Shown: positions 9,847 to 20,330 of the stretch, piece by piece
How the letters are laid out: the number at the start of each line of letters is the position of its first letter
Numbering within the stretch: position 1 is the stretch's first letter
Origin: Muraenolepis orangiensis
Lineage: Eukaryota > Chordata > Actinopteri > Gadiformes > Muraenolepididae
Reading direction: 5' to 3'
Assembly: GCA_027704905.1 (NCBI GenBank)
Contig: CM051013.1
Span: 10,985,237 to 11,049,236, forward strand
Length of the DNA: 64,000 nucleotides
Notes under the pieces: model-generated
What the model saw: the letters and a program-made list of their open reading frames with translations, nothing else
Told to the model about the DNA's origin: nothing
Databases searched by the model: none
Program-made: the position numbers and the translations under genes

Positions 9847-11410
9847 CAGTGTCGTTTTTATCAGAAAAATCAAACTGTAACCCAAATATTAACATTGGGT
9901 TAGGTATAAAGTACATCATCTATTAGCGCCACCACTGCCAGCTATCTTCACATACAGTATTATTGTGTTCTGTGTCAAACCAGTACTAACACATAAGAAT
10001 CCATTTTATACCCACAACAAGGTTATGCGTCAAGAGAACAGTCACTTTCATTCACCGCTTAATAGTATCACTGTCAGTATAGGTTCACACACACTCCAAT
10101 ATAAAGTAATAACACATACCCGTTGTAGAATCCTTGATAGTATCTGTTCTATACAGACAAAACAGTAACATGTGAGCACAACAGTCACACTTCAGCCTAA
10201 CCATGATACATGTTAAGAGGTTAATGTAACACTCACTTTTTTTCAGAATCAGAGCTATCCATCCAAATAATCCTAAAAATACTATTATTAGGAATATTTG
10301 TATTCTGTCTGGACCGGGTTTTCCACATTCAGAATCCCTTGAATTACTTCCTGGTTTTATCAGTTCCAGTCCCGCAGAGTCACATCTGAAATGAGAAGGA
10401 CAACAACATGTTTAGTAAGTCATGATAGTGTAGAACAGGGGTTTTCAAAGAAGTACACACACACACCCCCACACACCCCCCCTTACTTTGTGTGGGTCTG
10501 GCAAGACATTGATGTGCCGTCTGAGAATGTTCCATCAGTACAATGATGGCACTCTGTGTCTTTATGTGCTGTTCCTGCAGAAATATATACACGTATTGAA
10601 TGCTAAAGTAGGCTGGATGGGTCTCTTAAAAGAGCAAAGTAAAGTACAGCCCCATGTTTGGACGCTGTGATTTAACGTTGATGTTTAGATGTAGACACCG
10701 ACCTCTTTGACTGATGTATTGACCAGGACTACAAGTCAGACGGTGGTTCTGAGCTGCCAAACATCCACCTCCACTGGGGTCAACACAGAAGTATCCGTCC
10801 CGGGTCTCACACAGGGCATCTGATGTTAATGTACACGACTTCTTCTCCTTCAGGCCGAGACCTGTCAACCACAACGCAGTTAGTGACAACCTGAGATAAC
10901 ATACACAACCTCTCTGAACGAACATGAACAATATAATGTTAACGGTTAATGGTGAACAGTAGATCTGGGGGTAGCATGTACCTGCGTCACACCGTGAACA
11001 GTTAGAGCACTGCTTCAGGGCATTAAGGCCAGCTTTGAAGGTTCCTGGTTCACATGGTTTGCACTGTGTAATGGTTCTGTTTGTATGTGAGCAATCCTTC
11101 TCCACATACTTTCCTGTTGTGTGGAAGGATTTAGAATGTTGATTTTTTTTCTTTTTCAACTGATTATTTCACACATAAATTTGTATTTCTTGGATCAGAT
11201 TACATTTTAAACTGATACATTTAACAGTTAATATGTTTGGCTCTTACCAGCGGAACATGCAGGGCAACATTCCCTACCCACTTCGTACTCATCCAGGGGA
11301 CAGTTTGCTAATACATAGCTGGCACTTAAGAGGACTAAACATATTCTGTACATTGTCGGTAAAGTCCTCACTAGCATGCAGTTTGACTTGACTTCTTGAA
11401 ACTGAAGTAT
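9847..11410 (-). CDS. tnfrsf14-like: TNFRSF14-like (HVEM-type) receptor, copy 1, seven coding exons
   Basis: Type I membrane receptor of the TNF receptor superfamily. Its role would be in immune co-signalling at the cell surface, by family resemblance. Minus-strand exons with GT-AG borders are E1 11248-11410 (ATG 11377, a second in-frame ATG at 11353), E2 10982-11113, E3 10703-10861, E4 10487-10574, E5 10237-10385, E6 10120-10148 and E7 9847-9874; phases agree throughout. E1 encodes a signal peptide and the CRD1 start NCPLDEYEVGRECCPACSAG. E2 gives CKPCEPGTF and CSNCSRCDAG. E3 has GYFCVDP and CSPGQYISQRG. E4 has CHHCTDGTF. E5 ends SDSECG, followed by a membrane helix (IQIFLIIVFLGLFGWIALIL) and a basic stop-transfer. 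The tail seen is short and I could not place the last exon. No stop or frameshift was found. CRD spacing resembles HVEM rather than CD40. Confidence 0.85.
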
Positions 11411-11899
11411 CTGCCGAGATCAACAATAAATACAGCGCAGTTAATAAATGTAATAGCTTAACTTAATTCAAGATTTGTATTTGCAACAAGTACAATAGAA
11501 TGCTTACTTCCCATTTCCTCCCACAGTAGGAATTCTCTAAAAACTCTATACTGTACTAAAATACTGTACACAATAAAAAATAACACTAAAAAGAACAATA
11601 AAGTGACTAATGGGTGATATGTAGGTACATTTGTTGAATTTGTGCAAAAAAACTTTTAAAAAGCATTTTAAAAAGGGCCAGTAGTGCAACAGCATCATGA
11701 ATACAGTGCATTGCAGTACAGTGCAGTATCTATGAGTTTATAAATCAGGTGTACATTTACATTTAGGACATTTGGCAGACTAACAAACTGTATAAATGAC
11801 AAACATAGTATCATGTTAGACACACAAGAACATTCACAGCATGTGAGATGACTTTAGAAAAGTAATAAACGTAAAATAAATACAAACACAACAACATAC

Positions 11900-11930
11900 C
11901 TCGTTGGCTGCATGCTCTGAAAACCGAGGA
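11900..11930 (-). other. Non-coding leader exon of receptor copy 1
   Basis: The minus strand reads CAGCCAACGAG followed by the splice donor GTATGTTG at 11892-11899. This would splice to the acceptor CGGCAG before E1 at 11410. The 5' limit is set only by its distance from the TATA box. The same donor occurs in copy 2 at 23824-23831. Confidence 0.6.
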
Positions 11931-11952
11931 AAGTATTCTTCAGTCCTTACAA

Positions 11953-12056
11953 CTTTATAAGAAAATACTTAAACTAACAGAGCTGTAAAAGTATCCGTGC
12001 ATCTTACTTTCAGTTTCTTTTTCAGTTACTTACAGTTTCAGTCCAAGGTCACGTGA
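11953..12056 (-). promoter_or_regulatory. Promoter of receptor copy 1: TATA, triple GAAA (ISRE/IRF-type), E-box
   Basis: On the minus strand, CTTATAAAG (11953-11961) is a good TATA box about 25-30 bp before the inferred start. Upstream, GAAA occurs three times with 2-bp spacing (complement of TTTC at 12008-12011, 12014-12017 and 12020-12023). This is the GAAANNGAAANNGAAA form bound by IRF factors and ISGF3. A palindromic TCACGTGA E-box lies at 12049-12056. The layout suggests interferon-inducible transcription; that is an inference from motifs. Confidence 0.65.
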
Positions 12057-12404
12057 GTTGTTTGAATATACATGTTATAGTTTTAAACACAATTTAAACT
12101 TAAGACTAGAGAGCGTTTAGCTTACCGTACTTCACTTGAGAACGACGCAACAGTTACTCAGTTCAGAAAAGTTGGCAAGATATTCACAGATTCTAACATG
12201 CCGGGTCAATAACTCTTAAGCAAAGTGTTGTAAAATACACACGACGCCTCTCTGCAGCCGTAGAAAGGTAGTTAACAAGCTACATGTTTATCAAAACGAG
12301 TGTGCAGCCGGCTGTGAGGCGGGTGAGCATCAAGTGAGCACCACAGCTGTATTAAAACAAATGGATACAGTGCTGGAGGCGGGGCCCAATTCATTCCTAT
12401 GGAA

Positions 12405-14263
12405 CAGGGGTCGGGAACCTTTTTGACTAAGAGAGCCATGAAAGCAAAAAATTTGGAAATTTATTTCAGTGAGAGCCATATAATATATTTTAAAAGTGAA
12501 TTCAACTAAATGTCAGTATAATAAGCCTCTGAATTTATTCTTTTAAATAATGTTGTTATAACACTCACCATTAATGCGACTTCTGGTGCTGCATGGATTT
12601 GCTGATGTCTTTGTAGTCGGGTTGGTACTTGGTGAGGTTAAGCTTCATGCAAGCGTTGAGGCTTTCATCCGTTAAACGTGATCGTAGGTTGGACTTGATG
12701 TTTTTAAGATGTGAGAATGACTGCTCACATGCATACGTAGATCCAAACATGGTCAATACAGCAATACTCACACGCTGCAGTGTGTGGTATGTGACAGGAA
12801 GCGCGTTCCAAGTTTTGAGAATCAGCTGGTCTTCGGGTTGGAGTTTTTTCATTTCTGTCCACATGTGCTTGCTCGCCAACTCCGCTTTCTGTCGTGTGAT
12901 TCTTTCCAAATCTTCATTCAGTGACTTGAACTTATTCACCCACATGTCTGAGGCCTTCAGGTCAGCCACTTCTGCTTCAAAATCTCTGACGGAGACACCA
13001 GGGATGTAATTCAGGTCGGCTGTGTTCAGTGAACACTCGTTTGGATGGGTGATGAACTTAAAAAGACGAGTGTGCTCACGAAATTCTCCAAAGCGTGCTT
13101 TGAAGGACTGTAGGAGACTGGATGTGCAGCCAGCTAGCTGGTGGAGATCAAGGTTTTGAATGGGCTCACTTGCTGTGCATGCATCTTTAAATTGGCTCAG
13201 TTTTTCAAAATGTAGTAAACGACCTGTTTCAAGATCCGTGATGAAAAGCTCCAGCTTGTTTTCAAAAGCAAATACAGCTTGTTGAAGGGATAACACTGTA
13301 TTTCCAATGCCTTGCATTTTCACGTTGAGCTGGTTCAGATGTTCAGTCAGATCTACGAGATAGTAAAACTTGAGGAGCCACTCGGTGTCGGCTAGCTCAG
13401 GATGCCCGACGCCTTTCATTTCAAGGAAAGTCCGGATTTCGTTCAGGCAAGCCGCAAAACGGCTAAGCACCTTCCCTCTTGACAACCAACGCACATTGCT
13501 GTGCAAAAGCAGACCAGGATAGTTATTTACTTCATCCAGCAGTGTTTTAAACTGGCGATCATTTAAGGCTCGGGCAACAATAAAGTTGATCACACGAATG
13601 ACCAGCGACATCACTTCGCCAAACTGCCTGTCACACATCTGAGCACAAAGTGCCTCCTGGTGTATAATGCAATGGAAACTTAGGATGGGTCTATTTTCAT
13701 GTTCACGGAGAAGCGCCACAAATCCTTTGTTTTTCCCCACCATACACGGAGCACCATCAGTACACACTGAGAGAAGTTTATCCATAGGTAGACTTTTTTC
13801 TTGAGCAAACTCCATGAAAGACTTGAATAAATCCTCACCTCTTGTGGACCCTTTTAATGGCAGAACAGCAAGACTTTCTTCGCGCAGTGTGTCACCAACA
13901 GCATATCTTGCAATCACGCTGAACTGCGACAAATGGCTCACGTCTGTTGACTCATCCAAAGCCAGAGAAAAGAACGGCGCTGCATTTATGTCCTTCACTT
14001 GCGTTTCCTCCACTTTGTTTGCCATCACGATGGTACGATCATGAACAGTTCTTGCCGACAGAGGCATGTCTTGTATCCGTTTGATTATCTTGTCTTTGTT
14101 CGGAAGATCATCAAAAAGTTCATTCGTCCTGAAATGTACGATACTCGTGTTTTTTTTTTTTTTTTTTTTTTTTTTTTTCGTCATATTTTGTTTTATCTGC
14201 GAGCCATATGCAATCATCAAAAGAGCCACATCTGGCTCGCGAGCCATAGGTTCCCGACCCCTG
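12405..14263 (-). mobile_element. hAT element with 16-bp TIRs and perfect 8-bp TSD
   Basis: The ends are CAGGGGTCGGGAACCT (left) and its exact complement AGGTTCCCGACCCCTG (right). The 8-bp duplication CTATGGAA is identical at 12397-12404 and 14264-14271. The element is 1859 bp and almost filled by one transposase-like frame on the minus strand. Perfect ends and TSD point to a relatively recent insertion. Confidence 0.93.
12571..14184 (-). CDS. hAT transposase-like protein (GTF2IRD2/ZBED5-type), N-terminus missing
   Basis: About 537 codons from the first in-element ATG (14184). The frame stays open to 14295, but that start lies outside the element, so I reject it. After a poly-Lys run from a 29-nt A tract (14150-14178 as T), the protein shows FFSLALDESTDVSHLSQF and VCTDGAPCMVGKNKG (DDE-type RNase H-fold hAT core), then FHCIIHQEALCAQ and LLHSNVRWLSRGKVL. 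It ends with the hAT dimerisation signature FGSTYACEQSFSHLKNIKSN. This family also gave rise to host genes such as GTF2IRD2 and ZBED5. The BED zinc finger expected before the core is absent, apparently deleted at the A tract, so DNA binding is probably lost. No internal stop. Confidence 0.8.
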   Translation of the reverse strand: MTKKKKKKKKKNTSIVHFRTNELFDDLPNKDKIIKRIQDMPLSARTVHDRTIVMANKVEETQVKDINAAPFFSLALDESTDVSHLSQFSVIARYAVGDTLREESLAVLPLKGSTRGEDLFKSFMEFAQEKSLPMDKLLSVCTDGAPCMVGKNKGFVALLREHENRPILSFHCIIHQEALCAQMCDRQFGEVMSLVIRVINFIVARALNDRQFKTLLDEVNNYPGLLLHSNVRWLSRGKVLSRFAACLNEIRTFLEMKGVGHPELADTEWLLKFYYLVDLTEHLNQLNVKMQGIGNTVLSLQQAVFAFENKLELFITDLETGRLLHFEKLSQFKDACTASEPIQNLDLHQLAGCTSSLLQSFKARFGEFREHTRLFKFITHPNECSLNTADLNYIPGVSVRDFEAEVADLKASDMWVNKFKSLNEDLERITRQKAELASKHMWTEMKKLQPEDQLILKTWNALPVTYHTLQRVSIAVLTMFGSTYACEQSFSHLKNIKSNLRSRLTDESLNACMKLNLTKYQPDYKDISKSMQHQKSH

Positions 14264-14344
14264 CTATGGAAGCTGCTTAGTGACGCATGTACCAAGCCAC
14301 CAGGAAGTAGACCAAGCGCTGCTGAAAGTAGTGAAGTACAAAGT

Positions 14345-14371
14345 TGAAAGGTGGAAGTAGGCCACCTTTCA
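14345..14371. repeat. Small hairpin just outside the hAT element
   Basis: TGAAAGGTGG and CCACCTTTCA form 10-bp perfect arms around a 7-base loop. It is too short to call a function. Confidence 0.5.
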
Positions 14372-14526
14372 GAGACGTCTATAAATCCGCGTATATTTTT
14401 TTTTAGGGAAATTAACTTCCTAGTACGAAGACTTGAATAGTCCTTATTTGAATCATTAGGTCCTAAAAGTTGTAAAAATCACCGATAGCCATCCAGGGAG
14501 TTATTTGCATAGTGAACGTGCATCAG

Positions 14527-15245
14527 ACCCAAGTCAAGTCAAGTCAAGACTTGACTTCACAGTTTACACAAGTATAAAGCAGTGGTGTGAACATCTTATG
14601 TGCAATACCCGACGACAGACAGCAGTTATAAAAATAAGATAAAAATAGAATAAAAATAGAATAGAATAAAGTAAAAAAATACAAATAAAAATGCAATTTC
14701 TAAAATGCAAAATATCGGCACAGAAAAGAGCAATATGTATATATAAATCAATGTAATAAAATATACATTGTTATATGCTATACGCCCTTGTTCAGCAGCC
14801 TGATGGCCTGACTGTGGAAGCTATCTCGGAGTCTATTTGTGCGGCACGTGATACTGCGATATCGCCTGCCAGGAGGGAGGGGAGCTCACCTCCAACCATA
14901 TACTGGGCCGTCCGCACCACCCTTTGAAGCGCTCTGCGCTCGAGTGCGGTGCAGTTCCCGTACCAGGCGGTGATGCACCCTGTAAGAACACTCTCAATGG
15001 TGCCGTTATAGAATGTTCTCAGGATGCGGGGGCCCATGCTGAATTTCTTCAGACGCCTGAGGAAATACAGGCGTTGTTGGGCCCTTTTCACCATGTGTGT
15101 GGTGTGCGTGGACCATGTGAGGTCCTCGGAGATGTGCACGCCGAGGAACTTGAAGCTGCTGACCCTCTCTACTGCAACACCGTCGATGGAGATAGGGCTG
15201 TGCTCTCCCCTCTGCTTCCTGAAGTCCACGATCAGCTCCTAGTAC
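14527..15245 (-). pseudogene. L2/CR1-like LINE, 5'-truncated copy A
   Basis: The minus strand begins inside the reverse transcriptase C-terminal part and runs to a 3' UTR with a (CTTGA)n tail at 14527-14546. The frame 15229-14792 encodes KFLGVHISEDLTWS, KRAQQRLYFLRRLKKF and ESVLTGCITAWYGN, the conserved LINE region after the RT palm. It is closely similar to the fuller copy at 34556-36268. After GGELPSLL the frame is disturbed, so it is not functional. Confidence 0.88.
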
Positions 15246-15252
15246 CCCCCTA

Positions 15253-15904
15253 GAGTTAGTACATACTGACTTAGCAGGTCCCATTGACCCAACTGCTCAA
15301 GATGGACATAAATATGCCATTGCATTCACAGATGATTTCTCAGGGGCAGTGTCAGTTTATTTCCTTAAAAACAAGAGTGAGACAACATTAGCAACTGAAA
15401 GATTCCTTGCAGACAGTGCACCGTATGGCCAAGTCAAGTGCATAAGATCAGATAATGGAACGGAATTCACGAGCAATTATTCAGCAGTCACTGTTAATGG
15501 ATAGAGGGACATGAGACATTGTGCCCTTTTCCCCTCATCAAAACGGCACAGCTGACAGACAGTTTAGGACATTATTTGAAATGGGAAGGTGCCAATTATT
15601 AGAGAAGGGATTACCAAAGGCACTGTGGCCTTATGCTGTACAAAACGCAGCTCACATCCAAAATAGATGCTACAACGAAAGGACCAACAATACCCCTTAC
15701 TTCATGTTAACTGGAAAGAAAGCCGATCTTTCAAAAATGTGGGTGTTCGGCTCAGAGTGCTATGTGTATAAACACGATCATAAGAAGCTCGACCCCAGAT
15801 GTGAGAAAGGGATTTTTGTGGGGTACAGTAAAAACAGCCCGGCATACCTTGTATACAAACCACATACAGGAAAGGTATCAAAACACAGACTAGTAAAGAA
15901 CTAA
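15253..15904 (+). pseudogene. Ty1/copia integrase remnant
   Basis: The frame from 15253 reads HTDLAGPID (first catalytic Asp), FTDDFSGAVSVYFLKNKSE and IRSDNGTEF (second Asp). A frameshift and stop occur near 15505. Reading resumes in another frame with FSPHQNGTADRQFRTLFEMG, TNNTPYFMLTGKK, VFGSECYV and KGIFVGYSKNSPAYLVY. This is the integrase core of Ty1/copia elements. The third catalytic residue, normally Glu in NGTAER, is Asp here. There is no gag, RT or LTR alongside, so this is a dead fragment. Confidence 0.88.
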
Positions 15905-16721
15905 CTTCATTAGAAAGAACAGTAACATACTCAAACTGATGAGGATGATGCAGAACTCCAGACACATAAAGGCAGAACGTCTGGTAGTGAGATCAAGGAC
16001 TCATGTACCACAACCACGAGGTGAAGAGAGCACAGGGAGTCAGGTTATAGAGGGGAGCGACGAGACTGTAAATACAAATACAGATGAACATGATGGAATT
16101 GGATTGGATGGAAATGATTGTGAATGCAATCTAGTCATAAACACATATCATATATCATATGTCAACGTCGCTGTCACAACGTCACAACGGTGGCCCGATC
16201 TTGCAGAATAGACCTATATCACGTTAGATTTGAAAGCCGGAAGTACCCATTAAAAATCGCTGAAGCAGTTATCGCTGGACAACATCGCTGCATAACCTTC
16301 CAAAAGTCGGTCCAGACGATGCGGTTCAACTTGTGAATGAACACTACAGTGAAGAAGTCTGAATCCGAATCATACAATTCCCCGACATTGTGTCTTGTGG
16401 CTCTATCTGGATATATCGCCATATAACGAAGGCGATTTTGTGTAGGAGCAGAGGTATGCCTATGTATTTAATATAGGCGATTTATTTGATGGATTTGGAT
16501 TATTTCAATGTACCTTTTCATTTACGTGTTAATATGTAGTGTGCAGCTGTATATGTTCTAAAAGGGAATGCCTGTTATTCTTGTGAATATGAGTTGTCTT
16601 AAAATAAAAGTGCTTGTGACAGAGTTAAAACCGAATTTGTATAAAATACCGATATATATATATATCGTATATCGCGATGCAGCCTAAAAATACCGGGTTT
16701 TGGTCCGTATCGCCCAGCCCT
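15905..16721. other. Intergenic; one MITE-like terminus
   Basis: No gene. The end GGTCCGTATCGCCCAGCCCTA (about 16699-16720) resembles the terminus TAGGGCTGGGCGATA of a widespread fish DNA-transposon MITE, and an AT-rich ATATCGATAT-like stretch precedes it. I could not locate the other end. Confidence 0.35.
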
Positions 16722-17160
16722 ACTTGGGACCAGTGCTTTTAATCACACACTTACCCGACAATATGTGGCTCTATTCGGATGACAGATGGAGTGTGTGTGG
16801 GGGTCAGGACCAGTGCTTTTAATCACACACATACCCGACATTATGTGGCTCTATTCGGATGAGAGATGGAGTGTGTGTGTGGGGGTCAGGACCAGTGCTT
16901 TTAATCACACACATACCCGACATTATGTGGCTCTATTCGGATGAGAGATGGAGTGTGTGTGTGGGGGTCAGGACCAGTGCTTTTAATCACACACATACCC
17001 GACATTATGTGGCTCTATTCGGATGGAGTGTGTGTGGGGGTCAGAACCAGTGCTTTTAATCACACACATACCCGACATTATGTGGCTCTATTCGGATGAG
17101 AGATGGAGTGTGTATGGGGGTTAGGACCAGTGCTTTTAATCACACACATACCCGACATTA
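16722..17160. repeat. Minisatellite, ~82-bp unit, about six copies
   Basis: GGACCAGTGCTTTTAATCAC recurs at about 16727, 16807, 16888, 16971, 17044 and 17124. Each is followed by ACACATACCCGACATTATG and CTATTCGGATGAGAGATGG plus a short GT/G run. Unit length varies from 72 to 83 bp. Open frames here are repeat artefacts. Confidence 0.93.
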
Positions 17161-17482
17161 TTAGCCTATTCCGCCCACTTTTCGAGACGTATATGCTCTC
17201 CTTGTCAAAGTGCAAACTGCAGACATACGCGCTACCCCTGAGAACATGAAACGAGGGACCTTCATCCTCACACAACTTGCGGAGGAGTTTGTCTTTGGGT
17301 AAATGGTGTAAACTGAGGTAGGGCCGTCTCTGTTTAGACGTTGAGCAGCCGGTACATTACAATAACAGAGAGGAGAGGAGGCGGCCACAGTTTGTCACGT
17401 ATCTGGGGTAAATACCAGAAGTAAGAGTACACTGCTCTGCGATTTTTAAGGCTCCGGAAGCAGGTAGTGTGATATAGGCCTA
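17161..17482. other. No recognised feature
   Basis: Unique-looking DNA between a minisatellite and a LINE fragment. I see no supported ORF. Confidence 0.4.
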
Positions 17483-17838
17483 TTGCCCTCTACAACATCC
17501 GCAGGATCCGGCCCTTCCTCACACGTGAAGCGGCGCAGATCCTGGTCCAAGCGCTCGTCATCACCCGCCTTGACTACTGCAGCTCTCTCCTGGCGGGACT
17601 CTCCGCCTCTGCAACCAAGCCCCTCCAACGCATCCAGAACGCAGCAGCACGCCTGGTATTCAACCTACCAAAATTCTCCCACGTGACCCCTCTCTTCCGC
17701 GATCTCCACTGGCTTCCGGTAAATGCTCGCATCAAGTTCAAGACTCTGGTATTGACCTTCAGGGCAGTCAATGGAACTGCCCCAACCTACCTCCAAACGT
17801 TGGTCAAGCCCTACATCCCAGCCAGAGCGCTCCGCTCA
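17483..17838 (+). pseudogene. L2/CR1-like LINE C-terminal fragment (second family)
   Basis: The frame reads LYNIRRIRPFLTREAAQILV, ALVITRLDYCSSLLAGL, LVFNLPKFSHVTPLFRDLHW and TFRAVNGTAPTYL. These are the conserved C-terminal blocks of a common fish LINE ORF2. It is open with no stop over this stretch but has no RT upstream, and it is cut by the AT tract at 17839. The same family occurs at 33880-34545. Confidence 0.85.
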
Positions 17839-17849
17839 ATATATATATG

Positions 17850-17882
<33 letters not shown>

Positions 17883-17913
17883 GTATATAATATATACATA
17901 TATATATATATAC

Positions 17914-18000
<87 letters not shown>

Positions 18001-18020
18001 GTATATATGTATATATATAC
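17839..18020. repeat. (AT)n/(ATGT)n microsatellite
   Basis: About 180 bp of ATATAT with interspersed GTAT units, inserted directly after the LINE coding fragment. Confidence 0.95.
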
Positions 18021-19685
18021 AAACAGTCAAAAAATTTTGGAAGACATCAGACTGGTAGATCTCCGCTTACATTTTGGAATAAAGATCTTGGATCTTGGGC
18101 TTGAAAAGGTTGGCGACCGCTGGACTAAAATATTCTGCGATGGCGTTTTAGAAAGTGTACTTTTAAAAAGGGGAATACGGCTCAAATAAAATAAGTTTAT
18201 ATAAACGATATACTATATACTATATCAAATTATGAATATCAAATGTACACATAGGCGCACATACAAGCCAGGGGTAGTTCAAACTCCTACAAGAAAGGGA
18301 GCGATCAGAGAGCAACCATAATAGCAGCAACCGCAGTAGAAATCCTGGGTGGACAAAGCCCCTAAAAGAGAGATCTTTTTTAAAGATCTCAGAAAAGTGG
18401 CAAAAGGCACAAAATGACACATTGCAGTGTGCGGGGAAATGTAACCGCTGATAAAAAAACACAAGAAAAAAAAGATTGGAAAAGAAACCAAAATACGATG
18501 ATATTGGCCATGTTTGAAAAAGAAGGCACAGAATGGAGACAACGAGAAGAAAAGTTAGCGAGGGAATCGGCTAATCAGGGAAATCAGGCTAATGCACCCC
18601 TCAGTGACAGGAACAGTAGGCATAAAAGGAGGTGAAAACGGATGAAGAAAGAAATGGAGAACAGGGAGAGACTGACACCCCCCCCCCCATATATATATAT
18701 ATATACAGAAATGAGGGGGGGGGGATATGGTAGTGAGGAAGAGAGCTGTGAGAACTCACAAATTCAGCGTTTCTGTTCAGAACAGGAGGAAAGGTTAAGG
18801 AGGCATTAAGAAAATGGGAAAGTAGAAAGCAAAGGGGGAAGTGAACAAAGTGAAAGAGAGAGAGTGAGAAGAAGCCTGGTAAGGTCTGACAGGGAGAGGA
18901 ACACACCTGACACCTATGAAGCAGGGTCATTTCCTGTTCCAGTGAAGGTCAGCAGAGTGTGACCCATGGGAGGGGGGGGGAGGGGTGAGGGGTCGAAGGA
19001 TAAGTGGACCCGGCTTCCTGACACAAACAGTGGAGCCTCATCCTTCCTATAATGACTAAGATATCAGATGTGTGCCTTAATGCCTTTGGGTGGTGGTAGC
19101 ATGGTAACATTTTCAGGTGCCAGTCGAAGCACACGCTACTCACACACTTCCCACACACATGGAACATCATGAGGTCAATCAAAGTGTGTGGCGTTAAACT
19201 TACTCTATCAAACCCATAGTCTGTATAAAACGGGTTCAACCACTTGGAAGAATAGCAGATTTATTTTCCTAAAAGCACATCACTTGCTATAGGTTACCAT
19301 GTGATGAGGACTTGCCACAAACCCATTAAAAACACCACCCAATGCACAGATGAACTACATTGGTGATGAACAACATCATGACTTTCAACAAATGTCCATA
19401 CGAATATGGTTTTGTTTCATATTAAGAGTGAATTTGTGTGAAATATTTAACTAAATGTTGGTCATCCAATTTTTTAGAATGAACTTTGAGGCATTGTTCA
19501 GAACACATGGAAGCAGGTGTAGAGGTTGAGCAGTCCAATGGCGTCATACAGAGAGTCTACTGCAGACTTCAGACATGAACACACATTCAGACAATCAGGC
19601 TCTGGACCAATCGTTATTAAGGCCTTTTTATTTTTAAAAAAAGGGCGGAAGATGCAATACATCAGAATACATTGAAAACAATACA
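18021..19685. other. No gene; possible hAT right end and simple repeats
   Basis: GGTTGGCGACCGCTG at about 18108-18122 is the form of a hAT right terminus (complement CAGCGGTCGCCAACC), but no left end is visible. Poly-C next to (AT)n and poly-G lies at 18668-18725. The longer open frames here are Lys/Glu-rich or low-complexity and I do not support them as genes. Confidence 0.4.
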
Positions 19686-20240
19686 ATGAACATTCTACAC
19701 CGGCACCATCGAGAGTGTTCTTACAGGGTGTATCACCGCCTGGTACGGGAACTGTACCGCACTCGAGCGCAGAGCGCTTCAAAGGGTGGTGGGACGGCCC
19801 AGTATATCGTTGGAGGTGAGCTCCCCTCCCTCCTGGATATATACAACCAGCGGTGCGTGGCCAAGGCCAAACGCATCATAAAAGACATTGCCCACCTCAG
19901 CCACGAACTGTATTCACATTTACCGTCAGGCAGGCGATACCGCAGTACCAAGTGCCGCACAAATAGACTCTGAGACAGCTTCCACAGTCAGGCCATCAGG
20001 CTGCTGAACAAGGGTGTATAGCATATAACAATGTATATTTTATTACATTGATATATAGATAGATAGATAGCTAGCTCTTTTTCTGGGCTGATTTTATAAA
20101 TTGCATTTTTATTTTTATATATTTAACTTTATAGTTTTGTACTTTTTTACTTATTTTTATTCTATTCTGGGGTTTTTTTTATAACTGCCGTCTGTCGTCG
20201 GGTATTGCACATAAGATTTTCACTCACTGCTTATACTTGA
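19686..20240 (+). pseudogene. L2/CR1-like LINE, 5'-truncated copy B
   Basis: The sequence starts in TGSITAWYGN-like coding (ACCGCCTGGTACGGGAACTG) and continues through GGELPSLLDIYNQRC to the C-terminus near 20020, where the ORF ends. A 3' UTR follows, ending GTCGTCGGGTATTGCACATA. It is the same family as 14527-15245 and 34556-36268. A one-base deletion near 19787 breaks the frame. Confidence 0.85.
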
Positions 20241-20246
20241 CTACAT

Positions 20247-20330
20247 GGTGGCAGTATAGCTTAGGAGGTAGAGCGGTTGCCTCACAACTGGAAGGTTGCT
20301 GGTTCAATACCCGAATACACCTTGGTCTTT
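20247..20330 (+). repeat. tRNA-derived SINE-like head
   Basis: GGCAGTATAGCTTAGGAGGT (box A-like TAGCTTAGGAGG) and GGTTGCTGGTTCAATACCC (box B-like GGTTCAATACC) match the SINE-like repeat at the window's right end (63684). It does not fold as a functional tRNA. Confidence 0.6.

Larger units (their letters stand above)
9075..12310 (-). repeat. Segmental duplication unit 1 (TNFRSF14-like gene plus flanks)
   Basis: The block aligns co-linearly with 21198-24003 over exons, introns and flanks, with few differences. Unit 1 has an extra LINE tail (9230-9510); unit 2 has an expanded CA tract and an AT tract. The part beyond 12060 continues into sequence shared with 2737-2960. Unit 2 loses this part at 24003, where a short inverted copy and then an LTR begin. 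Confidence 0.9.

Noticed and set aside
14184..14295. Upstream in-frame ATG of the hAT transposase at 14295
   Set aside because: It lies outside the element's terminal repeat (14263) in flanking DNA, so it cannot be the native start.
16859..17059. Open frames in the 82-bp minisatellite
   Set aside because: Repeat translation; unit length is not constant and the frame breaks between units.
18414..18635. Lys/Glu-rich open frame
   Set aside because: Short, no motif, no splice context, lies in repeat-like DNA.
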